Source: Caballeronia sp. TF1N1 (GTDB lineage Bacteria > Pseudomonadota > Gammaproteobacteria > Burkholderiales > Burkholderiaceae). Taken from it: DNA of 64,000 bases. Where the stretch lies: the NCBI RefSeq assembly GCF_022878925.1, contig NZ_CP084626.1, forward strand, positions 434,001 through 498,000, read 5' to 3'. The notes beneath the pieces were generated by a model. That model searched no databases. It was given only the letters and a program-made list of their open reading frames with translations, and was not told the DNA's origin. This document shows positions 54,978 through 64,000 of this stretch, one piece after another (within the stretch, counting starts at the first letter, position 1; the number at the start of each line of letters is the position of its first letter). A program made the translations under genes and the position numbers.

Positions 54978-56567
54978 TCAGGGTTTGTCCCGCATAGGAA
55001 AAACCCGCTGTAAGCTCACGCGAACCAGCGTTCCGGCCAGTCGCGGCGCTTCCTGATACACATGATCTTCGATGACGAGCGTGCCGCCGTGCATCGCCGT
55101 GATCTCCTTGACAATGGCGAGACCGAGGCCGCTGCCGTCGCCCTCGCGTCCGAGAATGCGATAGAAACGCTCGAGCACGCGCTCGCGTTCGGCGCTCGGA
55201 ATGCCAAGTCCGGTGTCTTCCACTTCGAGATGAACGTGATCGAGATCGTGCTCGCCGGTCCGCACGCGCACGGTCACGCGTCCGTTCGGAGGCGTGTAGC
55301 GGATGGCGTTATCGATCAGATTCGACAGCAATTCACGCAGCATCACCGCGTTGCCCTCGACCTCGACGGGATACGCGGGCTCCTCGTAACCGATATCGAT
55401 ACCCTTCGCGAGCGCCGCCTGCACCCAGTCGCGCACGGCGAGCCGCGCGAGATCGGTCAGTTCGACGTGCGAGAAAATCTGCCCCGTCGCGCGATTTTCC
55501 GCGCGCGCCAACGCGAGCAATTGCGTGACGAGCCGCGCCGCGTGCTCGGAACTCGTGGCGATCTGTTCGAGCGAGCGCTGCACTTCCGTCGATACCTCTT
55601 GGCGCAACGCAAACTCCGCCTGCATGCGCAGGCCGGCGAGCGGCGTTTTCATCTGATGCGCGGCGTCGGCGATAAAGCGCTTCTGAAACTCCATGTTCTG
55701 TTCGAGCCGCACGAGCAAATCGTTGAACGACGCCACGAGCGGCGCGATCTCGGGCGGCGCGCGGGCCGCTTCGAGCGGCGAGAGGTCGTCCGGACGGCGC
55801 GCGCGAATGTTCGACTGCAGCGCGTGCAGCGGCGCGAGCCCGCGCGAGAGGCCGAACCACACGAGCACGATGGCGAGCGGCAGGATCACGAACTGCGGCA
55901 GGATCACGCCTTTGATGATGTCGTTGGCGAGCTGGCTGCGTTTGTCCAGCGTCTCGGCGACCTGCACGAGCACCGGCTGCGTCTCGGCGGGATCGCGTCC
56001 CGGCGCGAGACCGGGCACATCGACCGTCGTATAGGCGACGCGAATGTCGTTGCCGCGCAGGGCGTCGTCGCGAAATTCGACGATGCCCGGCTGCGGACGA
56101 TCGTCGTCATGCGGCAAGGGCATGTCACGGTCGCCGCCGACCAGTTCGCCGCGCGTGCCGAGCACTTGAAAGAACACGCTGTCGACGTTGTCGGCGCGCA
56201 GGAAATCGCGCGTGACATCGGGTAGACGCAGTTCGGCGACGCCGTTCACAGGCTGGATTTGGCGCGCGAGCATGTAGACGTCGGCTTCGAGCGCGCGGTC
56301 GAACGGACCGTTGGCAATCGACTTCGCGACCAGATACGTCACCGCGATGCTCATCGGCCAGAGCAGCAGAAGCGGCGCAAGCATCCAGTCGAGAATCTCG
56401 CCGAAGAGCGAGCGCGGATGCGTTTCGTTGTCGGGTTCGAGTTCGTCGGGAGGCGCGAACGGGTTGGCGTAGCGCGCGTCGCGCTTGGCGTCGGTGTCGC
56501 TTTCAATGGCGGCGTGGTCGTGTCCGTGCCCGGCTTCGCTTGGTTCGGTGGAAACGGGCGACGCCAT
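54978..56567 (-). CDS. Sensor histidine kinase, TctE/QseC-like
   Basis: 529-residue inner-membrane kinase: membrane segments at about 61-81 and 219-241 enclose a 140-residue periplasmic sensor (2CSK_N type). A HAMP-like linker, HisKA with DAAHQMKTPLAGL (His304) and a HATPase (LLSNLIDNAIRYTP, DTGLGIP, GSGLGLAIV) follow. It forms a pair with the regulator encoded 6 nt upstream. TctE-type kinases often control uptake of carboxylates; whether the MFS gene next door is the target is an inference. Confidence 0.92.
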   Translation of the reverse strand: MASPVSTEPSEAGHGHDHAAIESDTDAKRDARYANPFAPPDELEPDNETHPRSLFGEILDWMLAPLLLLWPMSIAVTYLVAKSIANGPFDRALEADVYMLARQIQPVNGVAELRLPDVTRDFLRADNVDSVFFQVLGTRGELVGGDRDMPLPHDDDRPQPGIVEFRDDALRGNDIRVAYTTVDVPGLAPGRDPAETQPVLVQVAETLDKRSQLANDIIKGVILPQFVILPLAIVLVWFGLSRGLAPLHALQSNIRARRPDDLSPLEAARAPPEIAPLVASFNDLLVRLEQNMEFQKRFIADAAHQMKTPLAGLRMQAEFALRQEVSTEVQRSLEQIATSSEHAARLVTQLLALARAENRATGQIFSHVELTDLARLAVRDWVQAALAKGIDIGYEEPAYPVEVEGNAVMLRELLSNLIDNAIRYTPPNGRVTVRVRTGEHDLDHVHLEVEDTGLGIPSAERERVLERFYRILGREGDGSGLGLAIVKEITAMHGGTLVIEDHVYQEAPRLAGTLVRVSLQRVFPMRDKP

Positions 56568-56573
56568 GCGCGG

Positions 56574-57314
56574 CTACTTGTATTGAGGGCTGGCGGGCAG
56601 GGAATCGCTCGCCGCGGGTTGGGCAACGGCGCCGTTGTCGACGGTGGCGACGGCTTTCTCCAGCGTGTAGCCGAGCCCGCGCACCGTGATGATGCGCGCG
56701 CCGCTCGCTTCGATTTTTTTGCGCAAGCGGTGCACGTACACCTCGATTGCGTTGTTGCTTACTTCTTCACCCCACTCGCATAGATGATTCACGAGCTGTT
56801 CCTTCGACACGAGCCGCCCGATGCGCTGGAGCAGCACTTCGAGCACGCCGAGTTCGCGCGCGGACAGGTCTACGACTTGCTCGCCGATATGCGCGACGCG
56901 TCCGACCTGGTCGAACGCCAGCGAACCATGCTTCACGACAGTCGGACCGCCACCCGCGCCGCGTCGCGTCAACGCTCGAACGCGCGCTTCGAGCTCGTTG
57001 AGCGCGAAGGGTTTGGCCATATAGTCATCGGCGCCGAGGTCGAGTCCCTTCACGCGTTCGTCGACACTGTCGGCCGCCGTCAGGATCAAAACCGGCATCT
57101 GCGAATTGCGTGCGCGCAGGCGGCGCAGCACCTCCAGACCGGGCATGAGCGGCAGGCCGAGATCGAGAATCAGGAGGTCGAAAGTTTGCAGCGAAAGGGC
57201 GGTATCTGCCTCGACGCCATGCTTCACATGGTCGACGGCGTATCCCGATTGGCGGAGTGATCGAATGAGACCGTCCGCGAGTATGCTGTCGTCTTCGGCA
57301 ATGAGGATTCGCAT
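56574..57314 (-). CDS. OmpR-family response regulator, TctD-like
   Basis: 246-residue regulator: receiver domain with ILIAEDDS, phospho-acceptor in LLILDLGLP (Asp51), Thr and Lys in TAADS and MAKPF, and a winged-helix output domain ([40 protein letters not shown]). The ATG at 57314 is the family start ([10 protein letters not shown]). It is the first gene of the regulator-kinase operon, divergent from recA. Confidence 0.94.
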   Translation of the reverse strand: MRILIAEDDSILADGLIRSLRQSGYAVDHVKHGVEADTALSLQTFDLLILDLGLPLMPGLEVLRRLRARNSQMPVLILTAADSVDERVKGLDLGADDYMAKPFALNELEARVRALTRRGAGGGPTVVKHGSLAFDQVGRVAHIGEQVVDLSARELGVLEVLLQRIGRLVSKEQLVNHLCEWGEEVSNNAIEVYVHRLRKKIEASGARIITVRGLGYTLEKAVATVDNGAVAQPAASDSLPASPQYK

Positions 57315-57465
57315 CGTGTTGTGCGCCTTCGTGCGCGGCAAAGCGCAGTCATTGCCGACACCGCATTTCGCCCGGCGCGGCGGTCTCCAGGTGTTTTGCG
57401 GTTTTTGCGCGGTGCGCGCGGCGTGGAAAAAAGACTGCGTCGCGCGATCGGGCTTGCAAAAACTA

Positions 57466-57481
57466 CTGTTTTTTTATACAG
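57466..57481. promoter_or_regulatory. LexA (SOS) box of recA
   Basis: CTGTTTTTTTATACAG matches the CTG-N10-CAG LexA consensus and overlaps a promoter-like TTGCAA (57454) ... TATACA (57475). It lies 92 bp before the recA ATG. The expected position for SOS control of recA and possibly recX. Confidence 0.9.
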
Positions 57482-57572
57482 TGTCTGCGGGAGTGCTACA
57501 GACGGGCTCGAGTTCGTTTCGAGCTTGCCGGCACCCGCCTCAGACGCCGTTCATCATAGCAAAGGACGATTC

Positions 57573-58640
57573 ATGGAAGAAAGCAAGAAAGGCCCGGCTG
57601 GCATGACTGCGGAGAAGGGCAAGGCATTGGCCGCCGCGCTCGCGCAGATCGAAAAGCAATTCGGCAAAGGGTCGATCATGCGGCTCGGCGCAGGCGAGGT
57701 GGTGGAAGACATTCAGGTGGTCTCGACAGGGTCGCTCGGTCTGGATATCGCGCTTGGCGTCGGCGGCTTGCCGCGCGGCCGTGTCGTGGAAATCTACGGG
57801 CCTGAGTCGTCGGGCAAGACCACTCTCACGCTGCAGGTGATCGCCGAGATGCAAAAGGTCGGCGGCACGGCGGCGTTTATCGACGCGGAACACGCGCTCG
57901 ACGTGCAATACGCGCAGAAGCTCGGCGTGAATGCGCAGGAACTGCTGATCTCGCAGCCGGACACGGGCGAGCAGGCACTGGAAATCGCGGATGCGCTGGT
58001 GCGCTCCGGCTCCATCGACATGATCGTCATCGACTCCGTCGCGGCGCTCGTGCCGAAGGCGGAAATCGAAGGCGAAATGGGCGACTCGCTGCCTGGTTTG
58101 CAAGCGCGCCTGATGTCGCAAGCGCTGCGCAAGCTGACCGGCACCATCAAGCGTACGAACTGCCTCGTCATCTTCATCAACCAGATCCGCATGAAGATCG
58201 GCGTGATGTTCGGCAACCCGGAAACCACCACGGGCGGCAACGCGCTGAAGTTCTATTCGTCGGTGCGCCTGGACATTCGCCGTATTGGTTCCATCAAGAA
58301 GAACGACGAAGTCATCGGCAACGAAACGCGCGTGAAGGTCGTGAAGAACAAGGTCTCGCCGCCGTTCCGCGAAGCCATTTTCGACATCCTTTATGGCGAA
58401 GGCATTTCGCGTCAGGGCGAGATCATCGACCTGGGCGTGCAGGCCAAGCTGGTAGACAAGGCAGGCGCCTGGTACAGCTATAACGGCGAGCGTATTGGTC
58501 AGGGCAAGGACAACGCGCGCGAATTCCTGCGCGAGAACCCGGACATCGCCCGCGAGATCGAGAACAAGATCCGCGAGTCGCTCGGCGTGGCGGCAATGGC
58601 TGACGCCGTGGCGCCGGGCGCCACGGTGGCGGACGAGTGA
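57573..58640 (+). CDS. recA: Recombinase A
   Basis: 355-residue RecA, the strand-exchange and SOS co-protease ATPase. The start [20 protein letters not shown] follows AAAGGA; the long upstream extension is not used. It has the conserved GPESSGKTT Walker A near residue 72, [37 protein letters not shown] (loop 2, given in two parts here as a pattern) and an acidic tail. Length is normal. An SOS box lies upstream and recX lies 85 bp downstream. Confidence 0.98.
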   Translation: MEESKKGPAGMTAEKGKALAAALAQIEKQFGKGSIMRLGAGEVVEDIQVVSTGSLGLDIALGVGGLPRGRVVEIYGPESSGKTTLTLQVIAEMQKVGGTAAFIDAEHALDVQYAQKLGVNAQELLISQPDTGEQALEIADALVRSGSIDMIVIDSVAALVPKAEIEGEMGDSLPGLQARLMSQALRKLTGTIKRTNCLVIFINQIRMKIGVMFGNPETTTGGNALKFYSSVRLDIRRIGSIKKNDEVIGNETRVKVVKNKVSPPFREAIFDILYGEGISRQGEIIDLGVQAKLVDKAGAWYSYNGERIGQGKDNAREFLRENPDIAREIENKIRESLGVAAMADAVAPGATVADE

Positions 58641-58725
58641 GTTGTCGCTTAATCGTTACGTGGTCGTCGCGCAGTCGTCACATAGTCGTCGTCTCGTTGT
58701 TTAGATACTCACTTGGTCACTGACG

Positions 58726-59784
58726 ATGTTGAAGCGCCGGTTCGGATCGAAGGCTGGCAGAACGGACGGAAGGTTCGGGCGGTCTGCTGGTTCTGATGAT
58801 CCGAACGGCGCGAGTGATCCTCAGTCGCGTGACACTCAGTCGCGCGATTCGGCGAAGGCGTTGCGTGGTGTCTGGCGGCGAGAGTTGCCGGTGAATGCGC
58901 GTGATGCTGCTGAGTTAGACGCAAGGGCGGCCGATGTTGATGCTGCTGCTGTCCGGGAAAGTCAGACACCGTCGTCCGAAGATCGCCGGGCGCGTCTGGA
59001 GCAAGCCCGCGCGTTGCTGATGCAGGCAGCGTCCATTCGTGAGGGCAACGCACCGTCGAGGAACGCAACCTCCAAGCCGGCAGTGGAAACGCCGACTCTG
59101 GCGACCAACCGTGCGCAGAACGCGTCACCCTTGGCAAGCCGGATTGCCAATCCAAACCAATCATCTGCAATCGACGCCTTCGAAGACGCCGATCCTTTCG
59201 AGCCCTTCGAGCAGTGCGCGCCGGATGCAGGCGTCAACACGGCATCCGAATCGGTCTACAGCCGTTCAAGTCAACGCGCTCGCAAAACTTCCGCTGCCGA
59301 AGTCAAAGATTCCAAGCGTCCGCAACGTTCGCTTAAAGGACGCGCGCTTGCTTACCTGTCTCGTCGGGAATATAGCCGCGCGGAGTTATCGCGCAAGTTG
59401 CGACCCTACGTCGAAGAAGCCGATTCGCTCGAAACACTGCTCGATAGCCTCGAACGCGACGGCTGGCTCTCGAACGAGCGCTTTGTCGAAAGCGTCGTGC
59501 ATCGAAGAGCGGCGCGCATGGGCGGCAGCCGGATCATCCACGAATTGAAGCGTCATGCAGTGGGAGAGACGCTCATCGGCGAAACTGCCGACAAACTCGC
59601 GCAGACCGAAACCGCGCGAGCGCAGTCCGTATGGGAGAGGAAGTACGGCGTCGTACCGGAAACGCCCGCGGAGCGTGCGAAGCAAGCGCGCTTTCTCGCG
59701 GCGCGCGGCTTTTCCATGAGCACGATCAGCAAGGTGTTGAAGGGAAGCGACGAAGACTGGACCGACGAAGTCATCGACGATTGA
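58726..59784 (+). CDS. recX: RecX regulatory protein with long N-terminal extension
   Basis: 352-residue protein. The C-terminal 150 residues are RecX: RALAYLSRREYSRAELSRKL, then DGWLSNERFVESVVHRRAARMGG, and RFLAARGFSMSTISKVLKG. RecX binds inside the RecA filament and limits its growth. The first 200 residues are polar, Ser/Asp/Arg/Ala-rich and apparently disordered, roughly doubling the normal size. The position after recA is standard. An ATG within or after the extension could be the true start, but no better ribosome site is seen. Confidence 0.88.
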   Translation: MLKRRFGSKAGRTDGRFGRSAGSDDPNGASDPQSRDTQSRDSAKALRGVWRRELPVNARDAAELDARAADVDAAAVRESQTPSSEDRRARLEQARALLMQAASIREGNAPSRNATSKPAVETPTLATNRAQNASPLASRIANPNQSSAIDAFEDADPFEPFEQCAPDAGVNTASESVYSRSSQRARKTSAAEVKDSKRPQRSLKGRALAYLSRREYSRAELSRKLRPYVEEADSLETLLDSLERDGWLSNERFVESVVHRRAARMGGSRIIHELKRHAVGETLIGETADKLAQTETARAQSVWERKYGVVPETPAERAKQARFLAARGFSMSTISKVLKGSDEDWTDEVIDD

Positions 59785-60276
59785 TGGCGAACGCCGTCTA
59801 GTTCAGTGCGGGCGCATTCGAGCACCATGTGATTGCCCGAGCGCCGCGTGCATACATTTCATGCTTTCACGTGCTGGACTCATGGCGAAGCCGCTTTCCA
59901 TCACGACTCGGTTCAAAACCATTCACACGCGAAGCGTTAGGTTAATTGTTCCATGCTCCACGCGCTTGCCTCATCGTGCTGGCGGATTTCGACCGTTGAG
60001 TAATCTCCAGGTTTCGCGCGCATGCAAAGAGTTCGGGCTCATGTTTCCACATCCGCGTGTTGAGCTTCTAGTCCACCAAAGTAAGAAGTGATTTCAAACG
60101 ACCGCGTGCATGCAAGCTCCGAGGCGGGAAGAAAATCCCGCACCGCGCCGAAGCGTTAATAAGCACAGGCTTCTCAAGCTTTCCCCGCGCACGTTTCTGG
60201 TGCCTGAGTCATCCCCGGCTTGAAATACCCAATATGCTAAAATTCCACGGTTTTCCTGTTCCGGCTTTGGTCCAGC
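59785..60276 (+). other. Intergenic region with candidate promoter
   Basis: 492 bp between recX and the DUF2889 gene. No gene or repeat is supported. An extended -10 (TGCTAAAAT, TAAAAT at 60238-60243) lies 34 bp before the next ATG, without a convincing -35. Confidence 0.5.
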
Positions 60277-60882
60277 ATGCCTCTTTCCCCGCCCGTTTCC
60301 CGACAATTGCGCCATCGTCGCGCGATTCGGATTGAAGCGTTCGAGCGAGATGACGGCCTATGGGACATCGAAGCCGTTCTAACCGACGAGAAGACGCGCG
60401 ACTTTCAACTCGTGACGGGCGTGCGGCCCTACGGTCAGCCAATCCATGAACTCTGGCTACGCATTACCATCGACCGCGAACTCACTATCGTCGGCGCAGA
60501 AGCGTCCTCGGAGTGGGCGCCTTATGCTGGTCTCTGCGCCGAGTCCAATCCCGCCTATCGCTCGCTCATCGGGCTCAATCTCCTCAAGAATTTTCGCCGC
60601 GAAGTCAATCAGCGTATTGGCGGCGCGGCTGCTTGCACGCATCTCACCGAGTTGTGCGCCGTCCTGCCGACTGTCGCCATCCAGGGATTCGCGGGTCAGG
60701 TCTGGAACACCGAATCGGGCAATCCGTTCGATTCGAAGGACGCAAAGGCAGCATCGGACACACCGCCGTTCCAACTCGGGCGCTGTCACGCATTGCGCTT
60801 CGACGGCCCCGCGGTCAAGGAGTACTATCCGCGCTGGTTCGAGCGCGCAGGCACAAACGACACCAAGCCGCGCGACACCTAG
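60277..60882 (+). CDS. DUF2889-type protein
   Basis: 201-residue soluble protein. It has a beta-rich N-terminal domain (AIRIEAFERDDGLWDIEAVLTD, GQPIHELWLRITID) and an HLTELCAVLPT segment, the pattern of the DUF2889 family found in beta-proteobacteria near sucCD or recX. Function not defined. It lies 96 bp before sucC and may be separately transcribed. Confidence 0.85.
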   Translation: MPLSPPVSRQLRHRRAIRIEAFERDDGLWDIEAVLTDEKTRDFQLVTGVRPYGQPIHELWLRITIDRELTIVGAEASSEWAPYAGLCAESNPAYRSLIGLNLLKNFRREVNQRIGGAAACTHLTELCAVLPTVAIQGFAGQVWNTESGNPFDSKDAKAASDTPPFQLGRCHALRFDGPAVKEYYPRWFERAGTNDTKPRDT

Positions 60883-60978
60883 CGCGCACGCGGCGATCAG
60901 CATTCAAACAAGAATCGATGAAATCAGCGGTTCAGCAAATCGAAGTTCACTCCAACTCTCAGACTGAAGGAATCACGC

Positions 60979-62145
<1,167 letters not shown>

Positions 62146-62252
62146 GCGCGCCCGCTTCCTAGTCTGACAAGAGCGTTCCACCAGACACGAATGGCGGCGC
62201 GGGCTTTCCATATGAGAAAGCGTCGCGACGCCAAACGAACAGAGGTCACTAC

Positions 62253-63134
62253 ATGTCGATTCTGATCAACAAAGACACGAAGGTCATCACGCAGGGCATC
62301 ACCGGCAAGACCGGTCAGTTCCACACGCGCGCCTGCCGCGAATACGCGAACGGCCGCGAAGCGTACGTTGCGGGCGTGAACCCGAAGAAGGCCGGCGAAG
62401 ATTTCGAAGGCATCCCCATCTACGCGAGCGTCAAGGAAGCGAAGGCCGAAACGGGCGCAACCGTATCGGTGATCTACGTTCCGCCCGCGGGCGCCGCCGC
62501 CGCGATCTGGGAAGCCGTCGAGGCCGATCTCGATCTCGCCATCTGCATCACGGAAGGCATTCCGGTTCGCGACATGCTGGAAATCAAGGACCGCATGCGC
62601 CGCGAAAATCGCAAGACGCTGCTGCTCGGACCGAACTGCCCCGGCACGATCACGCCGGACGAACTGAAGATCGGCATCATGCCGGGTCACATCCACCGCA
62701 AGGGTCGCATCGGCGTGGTATCGCGCTCGGGCACGCTGACGTATGAAGCAGTGGGTCAGTTGACGGCGCTGGGTCTTGGCCAGTCGTCGGCGGTCGGTAT
62801 TGGCGGCGATCCGATCAACGGTCTCAAGCACATCGACGTGATGAAGATGTTCAACGACGATCCGGAAACGGACGCCGTCATCATGATCGGCGAGATCGGC
62901 GGTCCGGACGAAGCGAACGCCGCTTACTGGATCAAGGACAACATGAAGAAGCCGGTGGTTGGCTTCATCGCGGGCGTCACGGCGCCTCCGGGCAAGCGCA
63001 TGGGTCACGCAGGCGCGCTGATCTCGGGCGGCGCGGACACGGCCGATGCCAAGCTCGAAATCATGGACGCGTGCGGCATCAAGGTCACGAAGAACCCGTC
63101 GGAAATGGGTCGTCTGTTGAAGTCGGTGATCTAA
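62253..63134 (+). CDS. sucD: Succinate-CoA ligase, alpha subunit
   Basis: 293-residue subunit, MSILINKDTKVITQGITGKT, with the CoA-binding Rossmann domain, LLGPNCPGTI, and the phospho-histidine loop KRMGHAGALISGG (His near residue 251). It partners SucC. Normal length. A strong terminator follows within 105 bp. Confidence 0.98.
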   Translation: MSILINKDTKVITQGITGKTGQFHTRACREYANGREAYVAGVNPKKAGEDFEGIPIYASVKEAKAETGATVSVIYVPPAGAAAAIWEAVEADLDLAICITEGIPVRDMLEIKDRMRRENRKTLLLGPNCPGTITPDELKIGIMPGHIHRKGRIGVVSRSGTLTYEAVGQLTALGLGQSSAVGIGGDPINGLKHIDVMKMFNDDPETDAVIMIGEIGGPDEANAAYWIKDNMKKPVVGFIAGVTAPPGKRMGHAGALISGGADTADAKLEIMDACGIKVTKNPSEMGRLLKSVI

Positions 63135-63202
63135 GCGGGTTTATCGGCAGAACGGCCTGGGGTTTGGTACTCTTACCGAATCCTTTCGTAACCGCCGAAT
63201 AG

Positions 63203-63236
63203 AAAGCGAGGGAGCGTTGGCTTCCTCGCTTTTTTT
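63203..63236 (+). terminator. Strong terminator between sucD and terC
   Basis: A 9-bp stem (63203-63211 with 63224-63232) extended inward to about 13 bp by AGC/GCT and one G.T pair, followed by a T run up to 63236. It ends the sucCD transcript but finishes only about 8 nt before the terC ATG. Confidence 0.85.
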
Positions 63237-63244
63237 ATTACTAC

Positions 63245-63955
63245 ATGCTCGATTTTTTTGCGACGCTCCATTGGGGCGCGGTGCTTCAGATCATCGTCAT
63301 CGACATTCTGCTCGGTGGCGACAACGCGGTCGTGATCGCGCTCGCCTGTCGCGGTTTGCCCGACGGCCAGCGCACGCGTGGCATCTTGCTTGGCACGCTC
63401 GGCGCCATCGTGCTGCGCGTCGTGCTGATCGCGTTCGCGGTGTTTCTGCTCGATATCCCGTTCCTCAAGTTCGTCGGCGGCATCCTGCTGCTGTGGATCG
63501 GCGTGAAGCTGATGCAGCCCGACCACGACGCGCACGAGATCAACGCGTCGGACAAGCTCTGGACAGCGGTCAAGACCATCGTCATCGCGGACGCCGTGAT
63601 GAGCCTCGACAACGTCATCGCCATTGCGGGCGCGGCGGAGGCGGCGGACCCGCGGCATCGCTTCACGCTCGTCGTCTTCGGGCTGGTGGTGAGCATTCCG
63701 CTCATCGTGTGGGGCAGCACGCTGGTGCTGAAGCTGCTCGATCGCTTTCCGGTCATCGTGCTCTTCGGCGCGGCGTTGCTCGGGTGGATCGCGGGCGGCT
63801 TGATCATCGACGATCCCTTCATCGACCGATGGCCCGAGCTGAACACCGAGCTCGTCGGGTATATCGCGCGAGCGGTGGGCGCGATTTTCGTGGTCGCGGC
63901 GGGCGTGCTGATCAAGCGGCGCGCGCTCGCCAGTGGAAAACGGGCGCCGGGGTGA
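63245..63955 (+). CDS. TerC-family membrane protein (YjbE/YkoY type)
   Basis: 236-residue multi-spanning protein of the TerC/Alx group, linked in other bacteria to manganese export and tellurite phenotypes. It has DILLGGDNAVVIALA near residues 20-34 and a second acidic block ADAVMSLDNVIAIAG near 117-131, the paired acidic sites of the family. At least six hydrophobic segments are visible. No Shine-Dalgarno sequence is possible in the usual place because a terminator hairpin and its T run fill it, so translation or transcription control may be unusual. Confidence 0.92.
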   Translation: MLDFFATLHWGAVLQIIVIDILLGGDNAVVIALACRGLPDGQRTRGILLGTLGAIVLRVVLIAFAVFLLDIPFLKFVGGILLLWIGVKLMQPDHDAHEINASDKLWTAVKTIVIADAVMSLDNVIAIAGAAEAADPRHRFTLVVFGLVVSIPLIVWGSTLVLKLLDRFPVIVLFGAALLGWIAGGLIIDDPFIDRWPELNTELVGYIARAVGAIFVVAAGVLIKRRALASGKRAPG

Positions 63956-64000
63956 GGTTGTTCTATGCAGTGGGGTGATTGAGGCGCACTCCGCCGAATC

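Noticed and set aside
63135..63244. Possible yybP-ykoY Mn2+ riboswitch before terC
   Set aside because: Only the terminator hairpin is visible; I cannot find the conserved riboswitch core.

Overview
The window is a piece of a Burkholderiaceae chromosome (Caballeronia/Paraburkholderia/Burkholderia type). Core genes recognisable by protein sequence and order are hda (partial), purM, miaA, mutL, a DedA gene, a TctD/TctE-like two-component pair, recA, recX, sucC, sucD and a terC-family gene. They are GC-rich with short gaps. Gene names rest on motif and family recognition from the translated sequence; no database search was run.

Region 1 (1-9,941) is core: hda | purM | miaA-mutL | DedA | YeaQ-like | a LysM/M23 lipoprotein, a BamE-like lipoprotein and a zinc-ribbon protein | two minus-strand genes. 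It ends with a terminator at 9897-9931 that reads as the original terminator of the tRNA-Met gene now found at 52,915-52,991.

Region 2 (9,942-52,931) is a genomic island of about 43 kb inserted into the 3' end of tRNA-Met(CAT). A 17-bp direct repeat (last 17 nt of the tRNA including CCA) lies at both ends, and a tyrosine integrase sits next to the intact tRNA. From left to right it holds: an A+T-richer membrane gene; a complete type II CBASS operon (CapV phospholipase, DncV-like cyclase, Cap2 E1-E2, Cap3 JAB) at 11.9-16.2 kb; a tightly coupled five-gene cassette at 16.5-24.5 kb (DUF4297-like nuclease/STAND ATPase, small Cys-rich ORF, TerY-like vWA, PP2C, YegI-like kinase); a small HTH gene divergent from a serine recombinase / ParB-like / RepB-like trio; a histidine kinase and a single-domain response regulator; a MobF relaxase, a second tyrosine integrase, an AlpA-like regulator, a sigma-like protein and a VirD4/TraD-type coupling protein; several lipoproteins and a CAP-domain protein; XRE and AraC regulators; and a string of small unknown genes. 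No mating-pair-formation genes are present, so the island looks mobilisable rather than self-conjugative.

Region 3 (52,915-64,000) returns to core: tRNA-Met, an MHS-type transporter, a sensor kinase/regulator pair, recA with an SOS box, a long recX, a DUF2889-type gene, sucCD and terC.

The most interesting part is the defence-rich left half of the island. The 20.4-24.5 kb nuclease-STAND gene is joined by stop/start overlap and an 18-nt gap to a TerY-P phosphosignalling triad (vWA, PP2C, kinase), next to CBASS. That whole cassette is a candidate undescribed immune system. The recombinase-ParB-RepB trio is a second module of unknown purpose.
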